Assembly (NCBI GenBank): GCA_945881985.1
Contig: CAMCVL010000005.1
Location: forward strand, 36,054 to 100,053
Origin: Rickettsia typhi
GTDB taxonomy: Bacteria > Pseudomonadota > Alphaproteobacteria > Rickettsiales > Deianiraeaceae
DNA length: 64,000 nucleotides
Direction of reading: 5' to 3'
The stretch's first letter is position 1. Each line of letters begins with the position of its first letter. The translations under genes and the position numbers were made by a program. Below, piece by piece: positions 18,056 through 26,894 of the stretch. Under the pieces are notes generated by a model. The model ran no database searches, was not told the origin of the DNA, and was given only the letters and a program-made list of their open reading frames with translations.

Positions 18056-18280
18056 TCTGTAAAACGGAGTAAGATACACTAGGTTGAAAGGTAGAATTTT
18101 GCTTAGAAAATGAATTTGCAATATTATCTCATCAGTTTCTTGTTTAATTTTTATAGATTTTTCCACAATGCTGTCCATTCTGTTAATTTTGTCTTTTTTA
18201 GACAAAAAACTTATTGAAACCACAGATGTTGCAACGGCTAAGAGGGGGGTATTAAATCTTTTATTATTTCCATAATGCAA
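17999..18280 (-). CDS. Hypothetical small protein (93 residues), 3' end built from repeat sequence
   Basis: Not recognised. The N-terminus has a hydrophobic stretch (TPLLAVATSVVSISFL) that could be a membrane anchor, followed by a charged, coiled-coil-prone segment. The final 15-20 residues, ending in FCPSPHPP, are encoded by the second-family palindromic repeat, so the original stop has been replaced by repeat sequence. Its start lies 3 bp beyond the stop of the 70-residue ORF, so the two may be coupled. Coding status is uncertain. Confidence 0.35.
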   Translation of the reverse strand: MHYGNNKRFNTPLLAVATSVVSISFLSKKDKINRMDSIVEKSIKIKQETDEIILQIHFLSKILPFNLVYLTPFYRLCKKSLISAIFCPSPHPP

Positions 18281-18282
18281 GC

Positions 18283-18495
18283 TTAAGATTGCTTTGTAAC
18301 ATTGCTATCCCTGGGTGCTGTAGAGTTGTTAGTTGTATTAGAAGCATCTTTAAGGTATAATTTTTTATACAAAGCATCACGAAGCTCCTGCACATGTATA
18401 TCCAAGAGAGTTTTAGGCTCGCAAGGTTTTGGTAAGCTATTAAAAAAATACTTCCAAATCTTTGTATCACAAATCTTTGTAAATATCTTCTTCAT
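18283..18495 (-). CDS. Hypothetical small protein (70 residues)
   Basis: Not recognised. A basic and polar product beginning MKKIFTKICDTKIWKYFFN. It sits between a 59-residue and a 93-residue ORF in the same orientation with gaps of 10 and 2 bp, like a compact operon of small genes inside cassette C. No domain is evident, and it may be the remnant of a larger gene. Confidence 0.35.
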   Translation of the reverse strand: MKKIFTKICDTKIWKYFFNSLPKPCEPKTLLDIHVQELRDALYKKLYLKDASNTTNNSTAPRDSNVTKQS

Positions 18496-18505
18496 ATAAA
18501 GCTAA

Positions 18506-18685
18506 TTAATTATTTGTATTTTTTAAATTCTCAGGTTTTTTAGAGCTAACCTCTTTATTTATTTGCTGATTTTTATTTACCTCACTTTGCTTTACGGAAT
18601 CGCTTGTATCAGTTTTAGATAAATCTTTTCTAGATTTTCCAACAATGGCAGCCATTCCTTTGGTCTCTAACTTTTTTTCAAACAT
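18506..18685 (-). CDS. Hypothetical small hydrophilic protein (59 residues)
   Basis: Not recognised. ATG at 18685, stop TAA at 18506. The product, beginning MFEKKLETKGMAAIVGKSRK, is almost entirely charged and polar, rich in K, N, S and Q, so probably disordered. It would be the first gene of the three-ORF leftward group. The 18686-18769 region upstream has no clear promoter. Confidence 0.3.
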   Translation of the reverse strand: MFEKKLETKGMAAIVGKSRKDLSKTDTSDSVKQSEVNKNQQINKEVSSKKPENLKNTNN

Positions 18686-18769
18686 TTTACATTGTCAAAA
18701 ACATTTTACCTAAAACCAAGCAGTAAGATTGTATCATTTTGATTTGGTGTGTCAAGACATTTTAACAAT

Positions 18770-18854
18770 CTTTTACAAATAATTTTAAGGCATTAAAATA
18801 TTTTGCAAAAGGTTTGTTTAATTGATTATGGCTTGGGTGAAAAATAAAAGAAAA
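18770..18854. repeat. Direct repeat of cassette C, distal copy
   Basis: Second copy of the lepA upstream region (see 17033-17135): 65 bp with one mismatch, and it lacks the 20-bp insert. With the first copy it brackets four small ORFs and repeat island 1. Confidence 0.85.
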
Positions 18855-18894
18855 GGCTCTTGCTAGTCAGGAGTCTATTATTTTAAAAGTGGAT

Positions 18895-19025
18895 TTTGTA
18901 TAAATGTACCTCCCCACCCCTATTAGTCAGCTCCACCTGCTTGGCTTTGCACGGCTGGGGGGGAGGCGGGCTGGCTAGAACCCAAAGAGAGTGGGGATTT
19001 TTTGTAGAGTTTGCACAATAGGGTA
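18895..19025. repeat. AGCCAGC-family palindromic repeat island 2
   Basis: Contains tagtcagctccacctgcttg, a central hairpin, gggcgggctggcta and the trailing module cccaaagagagtggggattt. The same trailing module occurs at 59221-59250. It ends a few bases before the GNAT gene stop codon. Nothing else is seen between 18855 and 19029. Confidence 0.75.
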
Positions 19026-19029
19026 TATC

Positions 19030-19476
19030 TTATCGCAGGATAGGAGATGGTATTAGATATTTTGTTGAAAGCCACTTTGCCATGGTGATAACCTCGTCGT
19101 CTTTATATCCAATTGATTCATAAAATTTTTTTACGGCTTTATTTGTGTTTCTAATCATCAAATTAACCTTTGGTACATTTCTTTGTTTTAGCCAATTTTC
19201 CGCTTCCTCTACAAGTTTTTTGCCATATCCTTGTTTTTGATACTCTGTTTTAACGGCTAGATAGTATACCCAGCCGCGATGCCCGTCGTAGCCGACCATT
19301 ACTGTGCCGATGATTTGGATTTCATCGCAAAGCAAAAGTATTGTGCTTGTGGGTGTGGTGAGTGCATTTTTAATGTCGTCACTTGGATTGTTCCAAGGTC
19401 TTGTTAATTTGCACTCATCCCAGATTTGGGTGATTGCCGATATATCGTTAAGGGTTGCCGTGCGGATGTGGGTCAT
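19030..19476 (-). CDS. GNAT-family N-acetyltransferase, YpeA-like
   Basis: A 148-residue acetyl-CoA-dependent acetyltransferase. The acetyl-CoA-binding motif A is visible as LAVKTEYQKQGYGKKLVEEAE (Q/R-x-x-G-x-G/A type), preceded by the beta-strand GTVMVGYDGHRGWVYYLAV and followed by NLMIRNTNKAVKKFYESIGY. The layout matches YpeA-type GNATs of gammaproteobacteria and alphaproteobacteria, whose substrate is not settled. The gene is isolated: cassette C and repeat island 2 lie downstream and a 126-bp gap to pyrE upstream. The 19477-19602 gap shows nothing convincing. Confidence 0.85.
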   Translation of the reverse strand: MTHIRTATLNDISAITQIWDECKLTRPWNNPSDDIKNALTTPTSTILLLCDEIQIIGTVMVGYDGHRGWVYYLAVKTEYQKQGYGKKLVEEAENWLKQRNVPKVNLMIRNTNKAVKKFYESIGYKDDEVITMAKWLSTKYLIPSPILR

Positions 19477-19602
19477 AAATGATAAATATAAATACTAATA
19501 ACAATTATTGTGAAAACTGATATAATTGAACTTAAAATAATACCTGTTTTAATAGCGTCGTCAATGGCATTGTATTACATATTTAGACAGCAAGCTTTAG
19601 CA

Positions 19603-20226
19603 TTATATCCTTCTGCTGCCAGGTTTGACTGGGGTTTGGTTTTTAAGATAGTCTGGAATTTGGGTTTCGTCAAAGGTTTTAATTTCAACCTTTTCAAGGC
19701 AAACAACATCAAAAGGGAGGTTTTTTGCTCCGCCTCTGTCAAAAACGCAAACTTCGGCAATAAATGCTGGGTTGTGTTGCTTGATAATCTCAACAACTTC
19801 AAGGGATGATTTTGCGGTTGTAATTACATCCTCGCAGATTAGAATTTTGGCACCTTGTTTAATTTCAAAGCCCCTTTTGAGCTCAAAGGTTTTACCATCG
19901 CCGCGTTCCAAAAAAATGTTCTTAATACCTAAGTGACGGGACATTTCGTAGCCAAACAACAAGCCACCCATTGCAGGAGAAACAACTAAGTCAAAAAAAT
20001 TAAGACCAAATTTGTGATTGATTTTATCGGTTAACACCTTACAAACATCGCTTGAAAAGCTAGCATCCTCAAATATCTTAGCACATTGCAAGTAATACTC
20101 GCTAAGCAAGCCGGAAGATAGCTTAAAAAACCCTTTTTTAATTACCCCGTGGGCAGTCATTTGGTCTTTTAAGCTAGATTGTAGTATAATCACTTTAGTC
20201 AAGCACAAATTATTTTTTAATCGCAT
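19603..20226 (-). CDS. pyrE: Orotate phosphoribosyltransferase PyrE
   Basis: PyrE joins orotate to PRPP to make OMP in pyrimidine synthesis. The 207-residue product has the N-terminal [18 protein letters not shown] substrate region, [19 protein letters not shown], the mobile loop [16 protein letters not shown] and the PRPP-binding motif [18 protein letters not shown]. That motif normally reads EDVxTTGGS, so the TAKSS variant is unusual, though TTG(K)S-type variants are known. The start at 20226 overlaps the sucD stop by 17 bp; a shorter start at [10 protein letters not shown] would remove the overlap. It is probably co-transcribed with sucD. Confidence 0.88.
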   Translation of the reverse strand: MRLKNNLCLTKVIILQSSLKDQMTAHGVIKKGFFKLSSGLLSEYYLQCAKIFEDASFSSDVCKVLTDKINHKFGLNFFDLVVSPAMGGLLFGYEMSRHLGIKNIFLERGDGKTFELKRGFEIKQGAKILICEDVITTAKSSLEVVEIIKQHNPAFIAEVCVFDRGGAKNLPFDVVCLEKVEIKTFDETQIPDYLKNQTPVKPGSRRI

Positions 20227-21085
20227 TAAATAGGGTTTGACCTATCAAAGCAGGGGATTCGCTAACAAATATACCAGCAGACTTCATAGCATCCATTTTA
20301 GCCTCGGCAGAGTCGTTACCGCCAGAGATAATTGCACCAGCATGACCCATTCTACGGCCTTTAGGAGCGGTTCTACCAGCAATAAAACCAGCAACTGGCT
20401 TTTTAATTTTGGAATTTTTGTAAAACTCGGCAGCCTGAATTTCAGCATCACCGCCGATTTCACCAATCATAATAATTTGCTCGGTTTGAGGGTCGTTTAA
20501 AAAGAGCTCAAGGCAATCAATAAAGTTTGTGCCGTTAATAGGGTCGCCGCCAATACCAATACAAGTTGACTGCCCTAGGCCTAGGTTAGAGGTTTGAAAA
20601 ACAGCCTCGTAAGTTAAAGTACCAGACCTTGAAACTATACCCACACTCCCCTTTTTGTGAATATGCCCCGGCATGATACCAATTTTACACTCACCTGGAG
20701 TAATAACACCCGGGCAGTTAGGGCCAACAAGCCTTGTTTTTGAGCCTTTAAGAGCGGACTTAACACGCATCATGTCAAGCACTGGAATGCCCTCTGTGAT
20801 GCAAACAACCAAAGGAATCTCGGCGGATATAGCTTCAATAATTGCATCCGCAGCAAAAGCTGGTGGCACATAGATAACTGATGCATCGCAGTTTGTTGCG
20901 TTTTTTGCTGCTAAAACTGTGTCAAAAACCGGTAAGCCAAGGTGCTGCGAGCCACCCTTGCCCGGTGTAACGCCACCTACCATTTTTGTGCCATATGCAA
21001 TTGCTTGCTCGGAGTGAAAGGTGCCCTGCGACCCTGTAAAACCCTGACATATAACTTTTGTATCCTTGTGTACTAATACTGACAT
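20210..21085 (-). CDS. sucD: Succinyl-CoA synthetase alpha subunit SucD
   Basis: SucD with SucC converts succinyl-CoA to succinate in the TCA cycle, with substrate-level formation of ATP or GTP. The 291-residue length is standard. The CoA-binding N-terminus shows [15 protein letters not shown] and [12 protein letters not shown], and the phosphorylated histidine is in [14 protein letters not shown]. The beta-subunit gene sucC, usually directly upstream, is not present; upstream is a 1-kb gap with a repeat island. Downstream it overlaps pyrE. Confidence 0.96.
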   Translation of the reverse strand: MSVLVHKDTKVICQGFTGSQGTFHSEQAIAYGTKMVGGVTPGKGGSQHLGLPVFDTVLAAKNATNCDASVIYVPPAFAADAIIEAISAEIPLVVCITEGIPVLDMMRVKSALKGSKTRLVGPNCPGVITPGECKIGIMPGHIHKKGSVGIVSRSGTLTYEAVFQTSNLGLGQSTCIGIGGDPINGTNFIDCLELFLNDPQTEQIIMIGEIGGDAEIQAAEFYKNSKIKKPVAGFIAGRTAPKGRRMGHAGAIISGGNDSAEAKMDAMKSAGIFVSESPALIGQTLFNAIKK

Positions 21086-21425
21086 AGCTTTATAAAAAAC
21101 TTACAAAATCAAAAACTTAACAAAGTAAATATATTAAGCCTTTTGCAAATTGCAAAGTTTTTTTAAATATTTTCTCAAAATTTGCTATTTAAAAAATTAA
21201 ATTACCAATACATAAAGTTAGTCCACAAGTTTTATCACTAACCATTAACATACTAAAAGCCTAAGCACAAACCCAAGCCTAAATCTACTGCCTTGCAAAA
21301 ATTAAAACTTGTAGCTTAAGTTGTTTGTATTACTTAGGTTGAAATTGTTGGCATTTTGCCGCGCTAAGCCTTCTTTGATATATAGGATTTTTCGTGGGAT
21401 GCTCTATTGTCACTAACTTAAATAA

Positions 21426-21536
21426 CTACTCCCCATTTGGTAAATCGTAGCTGACATTGAGAGTAATTGGTTTATTTTCTTGTTCCTCTTTTTTATCATT
21501 TAACGCAGTTGTATGTGATGTATTTATCTTTTGCAT
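21426..21536 (-). CDS. Possible small peptide (36 residues)
   Basis: A short frame from ATG 21536 to TAG 21426 encoding MQKINTSHTTALNDKKEEQE and 16 more residues. It is hydrophilic and not recognised. A TTGACA box on the same strand at 21610-21605 gives slight support, but no good -10 box follows. It lies in the long gap upstream of sucD (21086-22136), whose other contents are AT-rich DNA and repeat island 3. Confidence 0.2.
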   Translation of the reverse strand: MQKINTSHTTALNDKKEEQENKPITLNVSYDLPNGE

Positions 21537-21679
21537 AATATAATATCAAAACTTAACTTTATACATAAAAATAATCAATACTAGTTTGCAATAAAAAAAC
21601 ATAGTGTCAAGTTTTTACAAAATAATACCAAATAATGCTGTAAATTAACAATATTAGATAAAATCCGTCAATTTATCAA

Positions 21680-22105
21680 GCATTAATTACAGCCCTATTA
21701 GCCAGCTGTGCCTGATTGCACTTACTAAACTACGGGAGCGTCCCTTACCCCCATCCCCTTTAAAGCGACCCGCAGATAGCCCCTCCCCTTTAAGGGGAGG
21801 TTGGGTGGGGTATTTACAATCCAAGCTAAAACTAAACAACCCCACCTGCGACTTTGTCGCTTCCTCCTATGTTAGGGGAGGTTTATCAGAGACAGACCTA
21901 ACCCATCCCCTGCTAGGGGAGGTTTGGTTTTCAAAAGAACCCATCCCCTTTTAGGGGAGGGATGGGGTTGAAGCTTAAGATAAAGACTTACTTTTAAATG
22001 GGATTTAGTTTAATCTTCGCCACCGCACTACCCATTAGCCAGCTCCGCCTGCAAGCTTTGCTTGCATGGGGGGGAGGCGGGCTGGCTATTTTTGCAGGGG
22101 GGGGG
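21680..22105. repeat. GC-rich palindromic repeat island 3
   Basis: Begins with a degenerate AGCCAGC element, continues with a full GGGGAGG-family unit (21782-21890: CCCTTTAAGGGGAGG, the ttgggtggggtatttacaat core, the GCGAC/GTCGC-type stem and a degenerate end hairpin), then further half units to about 21970. It ends with an AGCCAGCTCCGCCTGCAAGC element (22035-22088) closed by GGGCTGGCT. It stops about 30 bp from the stop codon of the SIR2-like gene. Confidence 0.8.
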
Positions 22106-22136
22106 ATGGTGTGGGTAGGAAGGATGTTGGTTGGAA

Positions 22137-23882
22137 TTATAAATCGTACATTAAAGCATCAGGAAGGAACTTAGATGATATTTGTATCTCCCATTTTTCA
22201 TCTTGCAAATACCACACACTATCTATTATAGAAATTTCAGAGATGTTAAAAATCTTTTTTAATCTATTTACAATTTTTGCATTACCGCCAGATATTAAAA
22301 GTTTCGTTTTCGTTTTTTTATCTTTTAATTCACTTTCAAGATTTTCCATTTTGTCAATAATACCAAGCTGATATAGATTATTTGTATCAAAACCAAAACC
22401 TAAAAAATAAATCTCGTCAGAATCTTTAATTTGCTTTTGCATAACACTTCTTTCTTCTGTCAATTTATCAAGCTTTTCCTCGCCTATCCATTTTATAGAG
22501 TTTTCAATTTGTTGAAATAAATCTGATATCTTTCTCTTTCCATAATTTGGATTGTTCATCCTATTGTATTCAAATCGTTCTACAACTGGAACCTCGTAAT
22601 TATTATCTTTATTACAAAACAAAGCACTCCATAGCTGAGTACACATATTTATGCCATTATCGTCTGTATCCTTTAAAAATAACTGACCGTAGACATGTGT
22701 TATATTGTTGGTTGCAAAATTATACGCTATATCTGGTGGAAAAATATTAAATATATGATTTTGTAAAGAGTTATCGTAATTAAATGTAATGATTTTTGCA
22801 TTGTTATGTAAATATTTCTGAAGTGATGTATTGTAAAAATGTGATTTCTCCAAAAGAAGCCATACAATACGCTTGATATAGTTTGAGGACTCCAAATTGT
22901 AATGAACAAATTCCGACGAACTCATTAAAATATCACCTATAATAAATTTTACATATCTATGTATTATTTCTTTTCTTTCGCTAATTAACTGCTTATCGTT
23001 TTTTATATCATCAAATTCAAATGCAGCAATTTGAGTTATATTAACCATAAAATAGTCGATACTACAAGGCTTGTAAAGATCAACTATTTCTGACGAAATT
23101 AAGCAGTGCTGTAAATGCTGTAGTGAAGTTTTAAGATATGTAAGTTCGTTATTTTGGCATTTGTAAATGATCTTTCCAATATTTTTATGTGTAACTTGAT
23201 TATTATTTGTGATTTTTTCAATGATACGATCATTCAATTTGCTAAGCTTTGTATTCAATTGATTATAGAGACTAGAGGAATTTACTGTTGTATTCGATAG
23301 ACGAATAGACAATTGAATGTCGTAGTACTGCGGAAGAAAGTAGTAACAATAACTTTTGATAAAATCATAGATTTCTTTTAACCAAATATCAATCAATGTT
23401 ATATCTATTTGTTGAATGATATCATTATCGTAACTAAGGACAAATAGTAATCTCAATAACACATTGTCAAGAATAATATCTTGTTTTGTAGAAGTTTCTC
23501 GACCAAGTTTTTTGAATCTATCTGTCTGCTTTATTAGTAAATCTAGTGGATTTTTCCGTTCAGTAAGATACTTAATATCTTTACGAAGATTCTCTAAAGT
23601 AGGGTTATTTAATATATCCACTATTGCATCTGCAAATCTAAAAAAAGTATCTTTATGTCCTTTTGGCATTTCTAATTTAGCATATGACCAGCATGATATT
23701 GCAATTAAATAAGCAGTGGATTTTGTTTTATATGTAACAATTCTTTCTATTAACTTGTCGCCAGTTGGTAAAGATGTACTGTCTTTATAACGGGGGTTGA
23801 AGTTTTCACTATTCTTTATTAAAGACTTGCTGGCACCAGCACCAGTAATAAAAAGTAAATTAGTTGGCTTGTTCATATCCAA
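22137..23882 (-). CDS. SIR2-like domain protein (predicted NAD-dependent defence effector), 581 residues
   Basis: The N-terminus LLFITGAGASKSL is the nucleotide-binding loop of SIR2-like proteins. Later come ITFNYDNSLQ, NITHVYGQLF and IYFLGFGFDTNNL, the FNYD...HVYG...GFGF order seen in SIR2-family proteins of bacterial defence systems. The middle 250 residues are helical and match nothing I know. Related SIR2 proteins degrade NAD on phage infection, but the catalytic Asn/His pair cannot be assigned with certainty here. Its start is 9 bp downstream of the thrS stop, so it is probably co-transcribed with thrS and the second SIR2-like gene. Confidence 0.75.
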   Translation of the reverse strand: MDMNKPTNLLFITGAGASKSLIKNSENFNPRYKDSTSLPTGDKLIERIVTYKTKSTAYLIAISCWSYAKLEMPKGHKDTFFRFADAIVDILNNPTLENLRKDIKYLTERKNPLDLLIKQTDRFKKLGRETSTKQDIILDNVLLRLLFVLSYDNDIIQQIDITLIDIWLKEIYDFIKSYCYYFLPQYYDIQLSIRLSNTTVNSSSLYNQLNTKLSKLNDRIIEKITNNNQVTHKNIGKIIYKCQNNELTYLKTSLQHLQHCLISSEIVDLYKPCSIDYFMVNITQIAAFEFDDIKNDKQLISERKEIIHRYVKFIIGDILMSSSEFVHYNLESSNYIKRIVWLLLEKSHFYNTSLQKYLHNNAKIITFNYDNSLQNHIFNIFPPDIAYNFATNNITHVYGQLFLKDTDDNGINMCTQLWSALFCNKDNNYEVPVVERFEYNRMNNPNYGKRKISDLFQQIENSIKWIGEEKLDKLTEERSVMQKQIKDSDEIYFLGFGFDTNNLYQLGIIDKMENLESELKDKKTKTKLLISGGNAKIVNRLKKIFNISEISIIDSVWYLQDEKWEIQISSKFLPDALMYDL

Positions 23883-23891
23883 ATATCATCA

Positions 23892-25868
23892 CTACACCCC
23901 CACCACCCCCGCAACATCATCAATACTTAAGCCGGATTGGGTTTGGTCGCCTCCGTCTAGGCGGCGGATGGAGAGGGTTTGGGTTTGCTCTTCCTGCTTG
24001 CCGATGATAACTAGGATTGGCACTTTTTGCAACAAGTGGCGGCGGATTTTTGCATTGATTTTTTCACTCTCTATATCCACAATTGCCCTTATGCCCCTAG
24101 CTTTTAGCTGGTTATACACTTTGAGCGTATATTCATCCTGTGCGTTTGTTATGTTAAGCACGGCAACCTGCACTGGGGCAAGCCAAAGGGGCAGCTTGCC
24201 TGCGTAGTTTTCGATAAGTATGCCAATAAATCTTTCAAATGTGCCAAGAATCGCCCTGTGTAGTATTACTGGGGTTTGGCGGGAGCCATCCTCGGCTATG
24301 TAGCTAGCCTCAAGCCTTTGGGGCAAAACAAAATCAAGCTGCAGGGTGCCGCACTGCCAGGTTCTGCCTATTGCATCTTTTAGGTGGAACTCAAGCTTTG
24401 GCCCATAAAATGCCCCCTCACCCGGCAAAACCTCAAAATCATAGCCACAGGCTTTTACCGCCTCACCAAGTTTTTGCTCTGCCTTATCCCATGTTTCATC
24501 CGTGCCCGCCCTTACCTCTGGCCTTGTAGATAGTTTAATTGCAACATCTGTAAAGCCAAAATCCTTGTAGACTTCCATCAAAAGCTTGCAAAAAGCAGCG
24601 GTTTCGCTTTGTATTTGTGCCTCGGTGCAAAAAATATGAGCATCATCCTGCACAAAGTTACGCACACGCATAATGCCGTGCAAGGAGCCCGAGGACTCGT
24701 TACGGTGGCAACACCCAAACTCCGCCATTCTAATTGGCAGGTCTTTGTAGGACTTCAATCCCTGTTTAAAGATTTCAATATGTGCAGGGCAGTTCATTGG
24801 CTTAAGAGCCATCTCGCCCTTGTCGTCTTTAACGACAAACATGTTATCCTTGTATTTGTCCCAGTGACCGGACTTTTCCCATAATTCTTTTGACATCAAA
24901 AGCGGGCTTCTAACCTCGGTATAATCGTTTTGCTTAAGCTTTGCACGGATGTAGTCCTGCATTAGGTGATAAAGAGCCGCCCCCTTTGCATGCCAAAATA
25001 CTGAGCCTACTGCAAGCTCCGATACATGAAACAAATCTAACTCCTTGCCAAGCTTGCGGTGGTCTCTTCTGTCCGCCTCCTCAAGCATAAACAAATAGGC
25101 ATCAAGCTCCTCCTTAGTTGCCCAAGCTGTGCCGTAGATTCTTTGCAATTGTTCGTTTTTTGCATCACCTTCCCAGTAAGAGCCAGAGACTTTAAGTAAC
25201 TTAAAATACTTGCAAAAGCTAGTGTTTGAGGCATGAGGCCCACGGCAAAGGTCGTAAAAATCACCATCCTTTGTATTTTGCAAAAGCTTGTTAAAATCGG
25301 TGTTTATCTCGTAGTTTGTTATAGGCTTTGAGTAATGCCTGTAAAGCGAGACCTCCTCGCCCTGTGGAATCTTTGCAATAATCTTTGCTTTATAAATCTC
25401 GCCTATTGCTTCAAAATATTTAATTGCCTCATCTCTGCCGGCCACTTCACGGCGTATTTCAAGCTTTTTTGATGCTATCTCGCCCATCTTTTTTTCAATC
25501 CTTGCAAGGTCGTCAGTTGTAAATTTCACCTCCCCTGCAAAGTCGTAGTAAAAGCCGTTTTCAATAACTGGCCCAATGGTTACTTGCATCTGGGGGTAAA
25601 GCTCCTTTACCGCCTGAGCCAGTATGTGGGCACAATCGTGCCTTATTACCTCAAGCCCCCCTTTGGTGCTTGTGGTGATAATTTCAAGCCTGCAATCCTG
25701 TGTGAGGGGCAGGTAGATATCGGCTTCCTTGCCATCAACTAAAGCCGCAATAGCCTTTTTAGCTAAGGATGGCGATATTGAAACCGCAAAATCAAAAGCA
25801 CTGCTGCCCGCTGCAACCTGCTTAACATCCCCGCTTGGCAGGGTAAGGTTTATCAAATTTTTTTGCAT
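23892..25868 (-). CDS. thrS: Threonyl-tRNA synthetase ThrS
   Basis: ThrS charges tRNA-Thr. The 658-residue product has an N-terminal TGS domain (LPSGDVKQVAAGSSAFDFAV), the editing domain with RHDCAHILAQAVKELYP, the class II catalytic core with MNCPAHIEIFKQGLKSY and RMAEFGCCHRNESSGSLHG, LHRAILGTFERFIGILIENY as motif 3 and a C-terminal anticodon-binding domain. Motifs and length are normal. It sits between two SIR2-like genes with gaps of 9 and 5 bp, an arrangement I do not know as a standard operon. Confidence 0.97.
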   Translation of the reverse strand: MQKNLINLTLPSGDVKQVAAGSSAFDFAVSISPSLAKKAIAALVDGKEADIYLPLTQDCRLEIITTSTKGGLEVIRHDCAHILAQAVKELYPQMQVTIGPVIENGFYYDFAGEVKFTTDDLARIEKKMGEIASKKLEIRREVAGRDEAIKYFEAIGEIYKAKIIAKIPQGEEVSLYRHYSKPITNYEINTDFNKLLQNTKDGDFYDLCRGPHASNTSFCKYFKLLKVSGSYWEGDAKNEQLQRIYGTAWATKEELDAYLFMLEEADRRDHRKLGKELDLFHVSELAVGSVFWHAKGAALYHLMQDYIRAKLKQNDYTEVRSPLLMSKELWEKSGHWDKYKDNMFVVKDDKGEMALKPMNCPAHIEIFKQGLKSYKDLPIRMAEFGCCHRNESSGSLHGIMRVRNFVQDDAHIFCTEAQIQSETAAFCKLLMEVYKDFGFTDVAIKLSTRPEVRAGTDETWDKAEQKLGEAVKACGYDFEVLPGEGAFYGPKLEFHLKDAIGRTWQCGTLQLDFVLPQRLEASYIAEDGSRQTPVILHRAILGTFERFIGILIENYAGKLPLWLAPVQVAVLNITNAQDEYTLKVYNQLKARGIRAIVDIESEKINAKIRRHLLQKVPILVIIGKQEEQTQTLSIRRLDGGDQTQSGLSIDDVAGVVGV

Positions 25869-25873
25869 AATTG

Positions 25874-26758
25874 CTATTCACCAAAAATAAAACTTTTTTC
25901 TATTGCAGACTTAATGCCTTCGGTTGTTTTAGAACCCTTAACAACATGACCTTGTCTTGCAATTTGCTTAACCTTTCTGTCAATTTCGGCAGAGCCTTCG
26001 TAGTTAGTATAACTGATTCTTAAGGTATCAGTTTGTTTTAAATCATAAAGCCCAGCGTTTTTTATATTAATGTCGTGAAATCCAAAACCGAATATAAAAA
26101 CTCTTTCAACGTCCTCTATTAAAGCACCTACTTCCTGTGGATTATTATCTTTATCATCTATAAATTTAATATTTTTATAGCAATCTTCTAGATTGCGCTT
26201 TCCATATGATTTAACATCGCCTATTTTACCGTAGACATGTAAAACATTTTCATTGAAAAACTTTTCACAAAACTCCTTTCCGTAATCCTTTGTACCCTGT
26301 TTTAATATTTCAACATTTTGCAAAGCCTCAGTAGTGTACCTTTCAAAGGATACATCGTAATTAAAAGTAATAACCGATATGTTGTTTTTTAATATATCTT
26401 CAGGCTTTTGTACGCCACTAAGTAATGTTGCTACAAAAATTTTATACCAATCGTTATCCTGATGAGTTTTTTTACCCTTGTCTATCCAAGGTTGCGTTGC
26501 ATATTGAGCTTCGTATTCACAAATTGCCTTAGCTATAATTTTTTGAGCAAGTTCTTTTTTACTTGGATTTTGAAATACAAATTCATCAATTGTTCTTGAT
26601 GGAGATTTTTCAAACAAGCTAATAAAGTCCTTTTCTTCTTGGTTATATAATCCTCGTTTTTCCGTTGATATGGAACCAACAAGTCCATTTGATGTTTTGT
26701 ATCCGTAAGGAACACTTGCCCCAGCTCCTAAAACCAATAAAGTTTTTATATTAAACAT
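25874..26758 (-). CDS. SIR2-like domain protein, 294 residues
   Basis: A smaller relative of the 581-residue SIR2-like protein. It has LLVLGAGASVPYGYKTSNGL at the N-terminus, ISVITFNYDVSFERY in the middle, VLHVYGKIGDVKSYG and VFIFGFGFHDINIKN, so the same FNYD/HVYG/GFGF order. It lacks the long helical insert and consists of little more than the SIR2-like fold. A role as NADase or nucleotide sensor is inferred from the family. It is the first gene of the leftward SIR2-thrS-SIR2 group. Confidence 0.75.
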   Translation of the reverse strand: MFNIKTLLVLGAGASVPYGYKTSNGLVGSISTEKRGLYNQEEKDFISLFEKSPSRTIDEFVFQNPSKKELAQKIIAKAICEYEAQYATQPWIDKGKKTHQDNDWYKIFVATLLSGVQKPEDILKNNISVITFNYDVSFERYTTEALQNVEILKQGTKDYGKEFCEKFFNENVLHVYGKIGDVKSYGKRNLEDCYKNIKFIDDKDNNPQEVGALIEDVERVFIFGFGFHDINIKNAGLYDLKQTDTLRISYTNYEGSAEIDRKVKQIARQGHVVKGSKTTEGIKSAIEKSFIFGE

Positions 26759-26894
26759 ACCATAACAAATAATGAGAAATTACTTAACATTAATTCTATT
26801 TAACACACTTGTTATTTGCAATAGATTTTGAAGGCACGGGTAAATATATTAGCAATACAAAGCAGATTTATGTATGCAATACCACTTTTCATTT

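Noticed and set aside
19510..19809. 99-residue rightward frame starting with GTG before pyrE
   Set aside because: Most of it lies antisense to pyrE. Only the first 30 residues are outside and show nothing recognisable.
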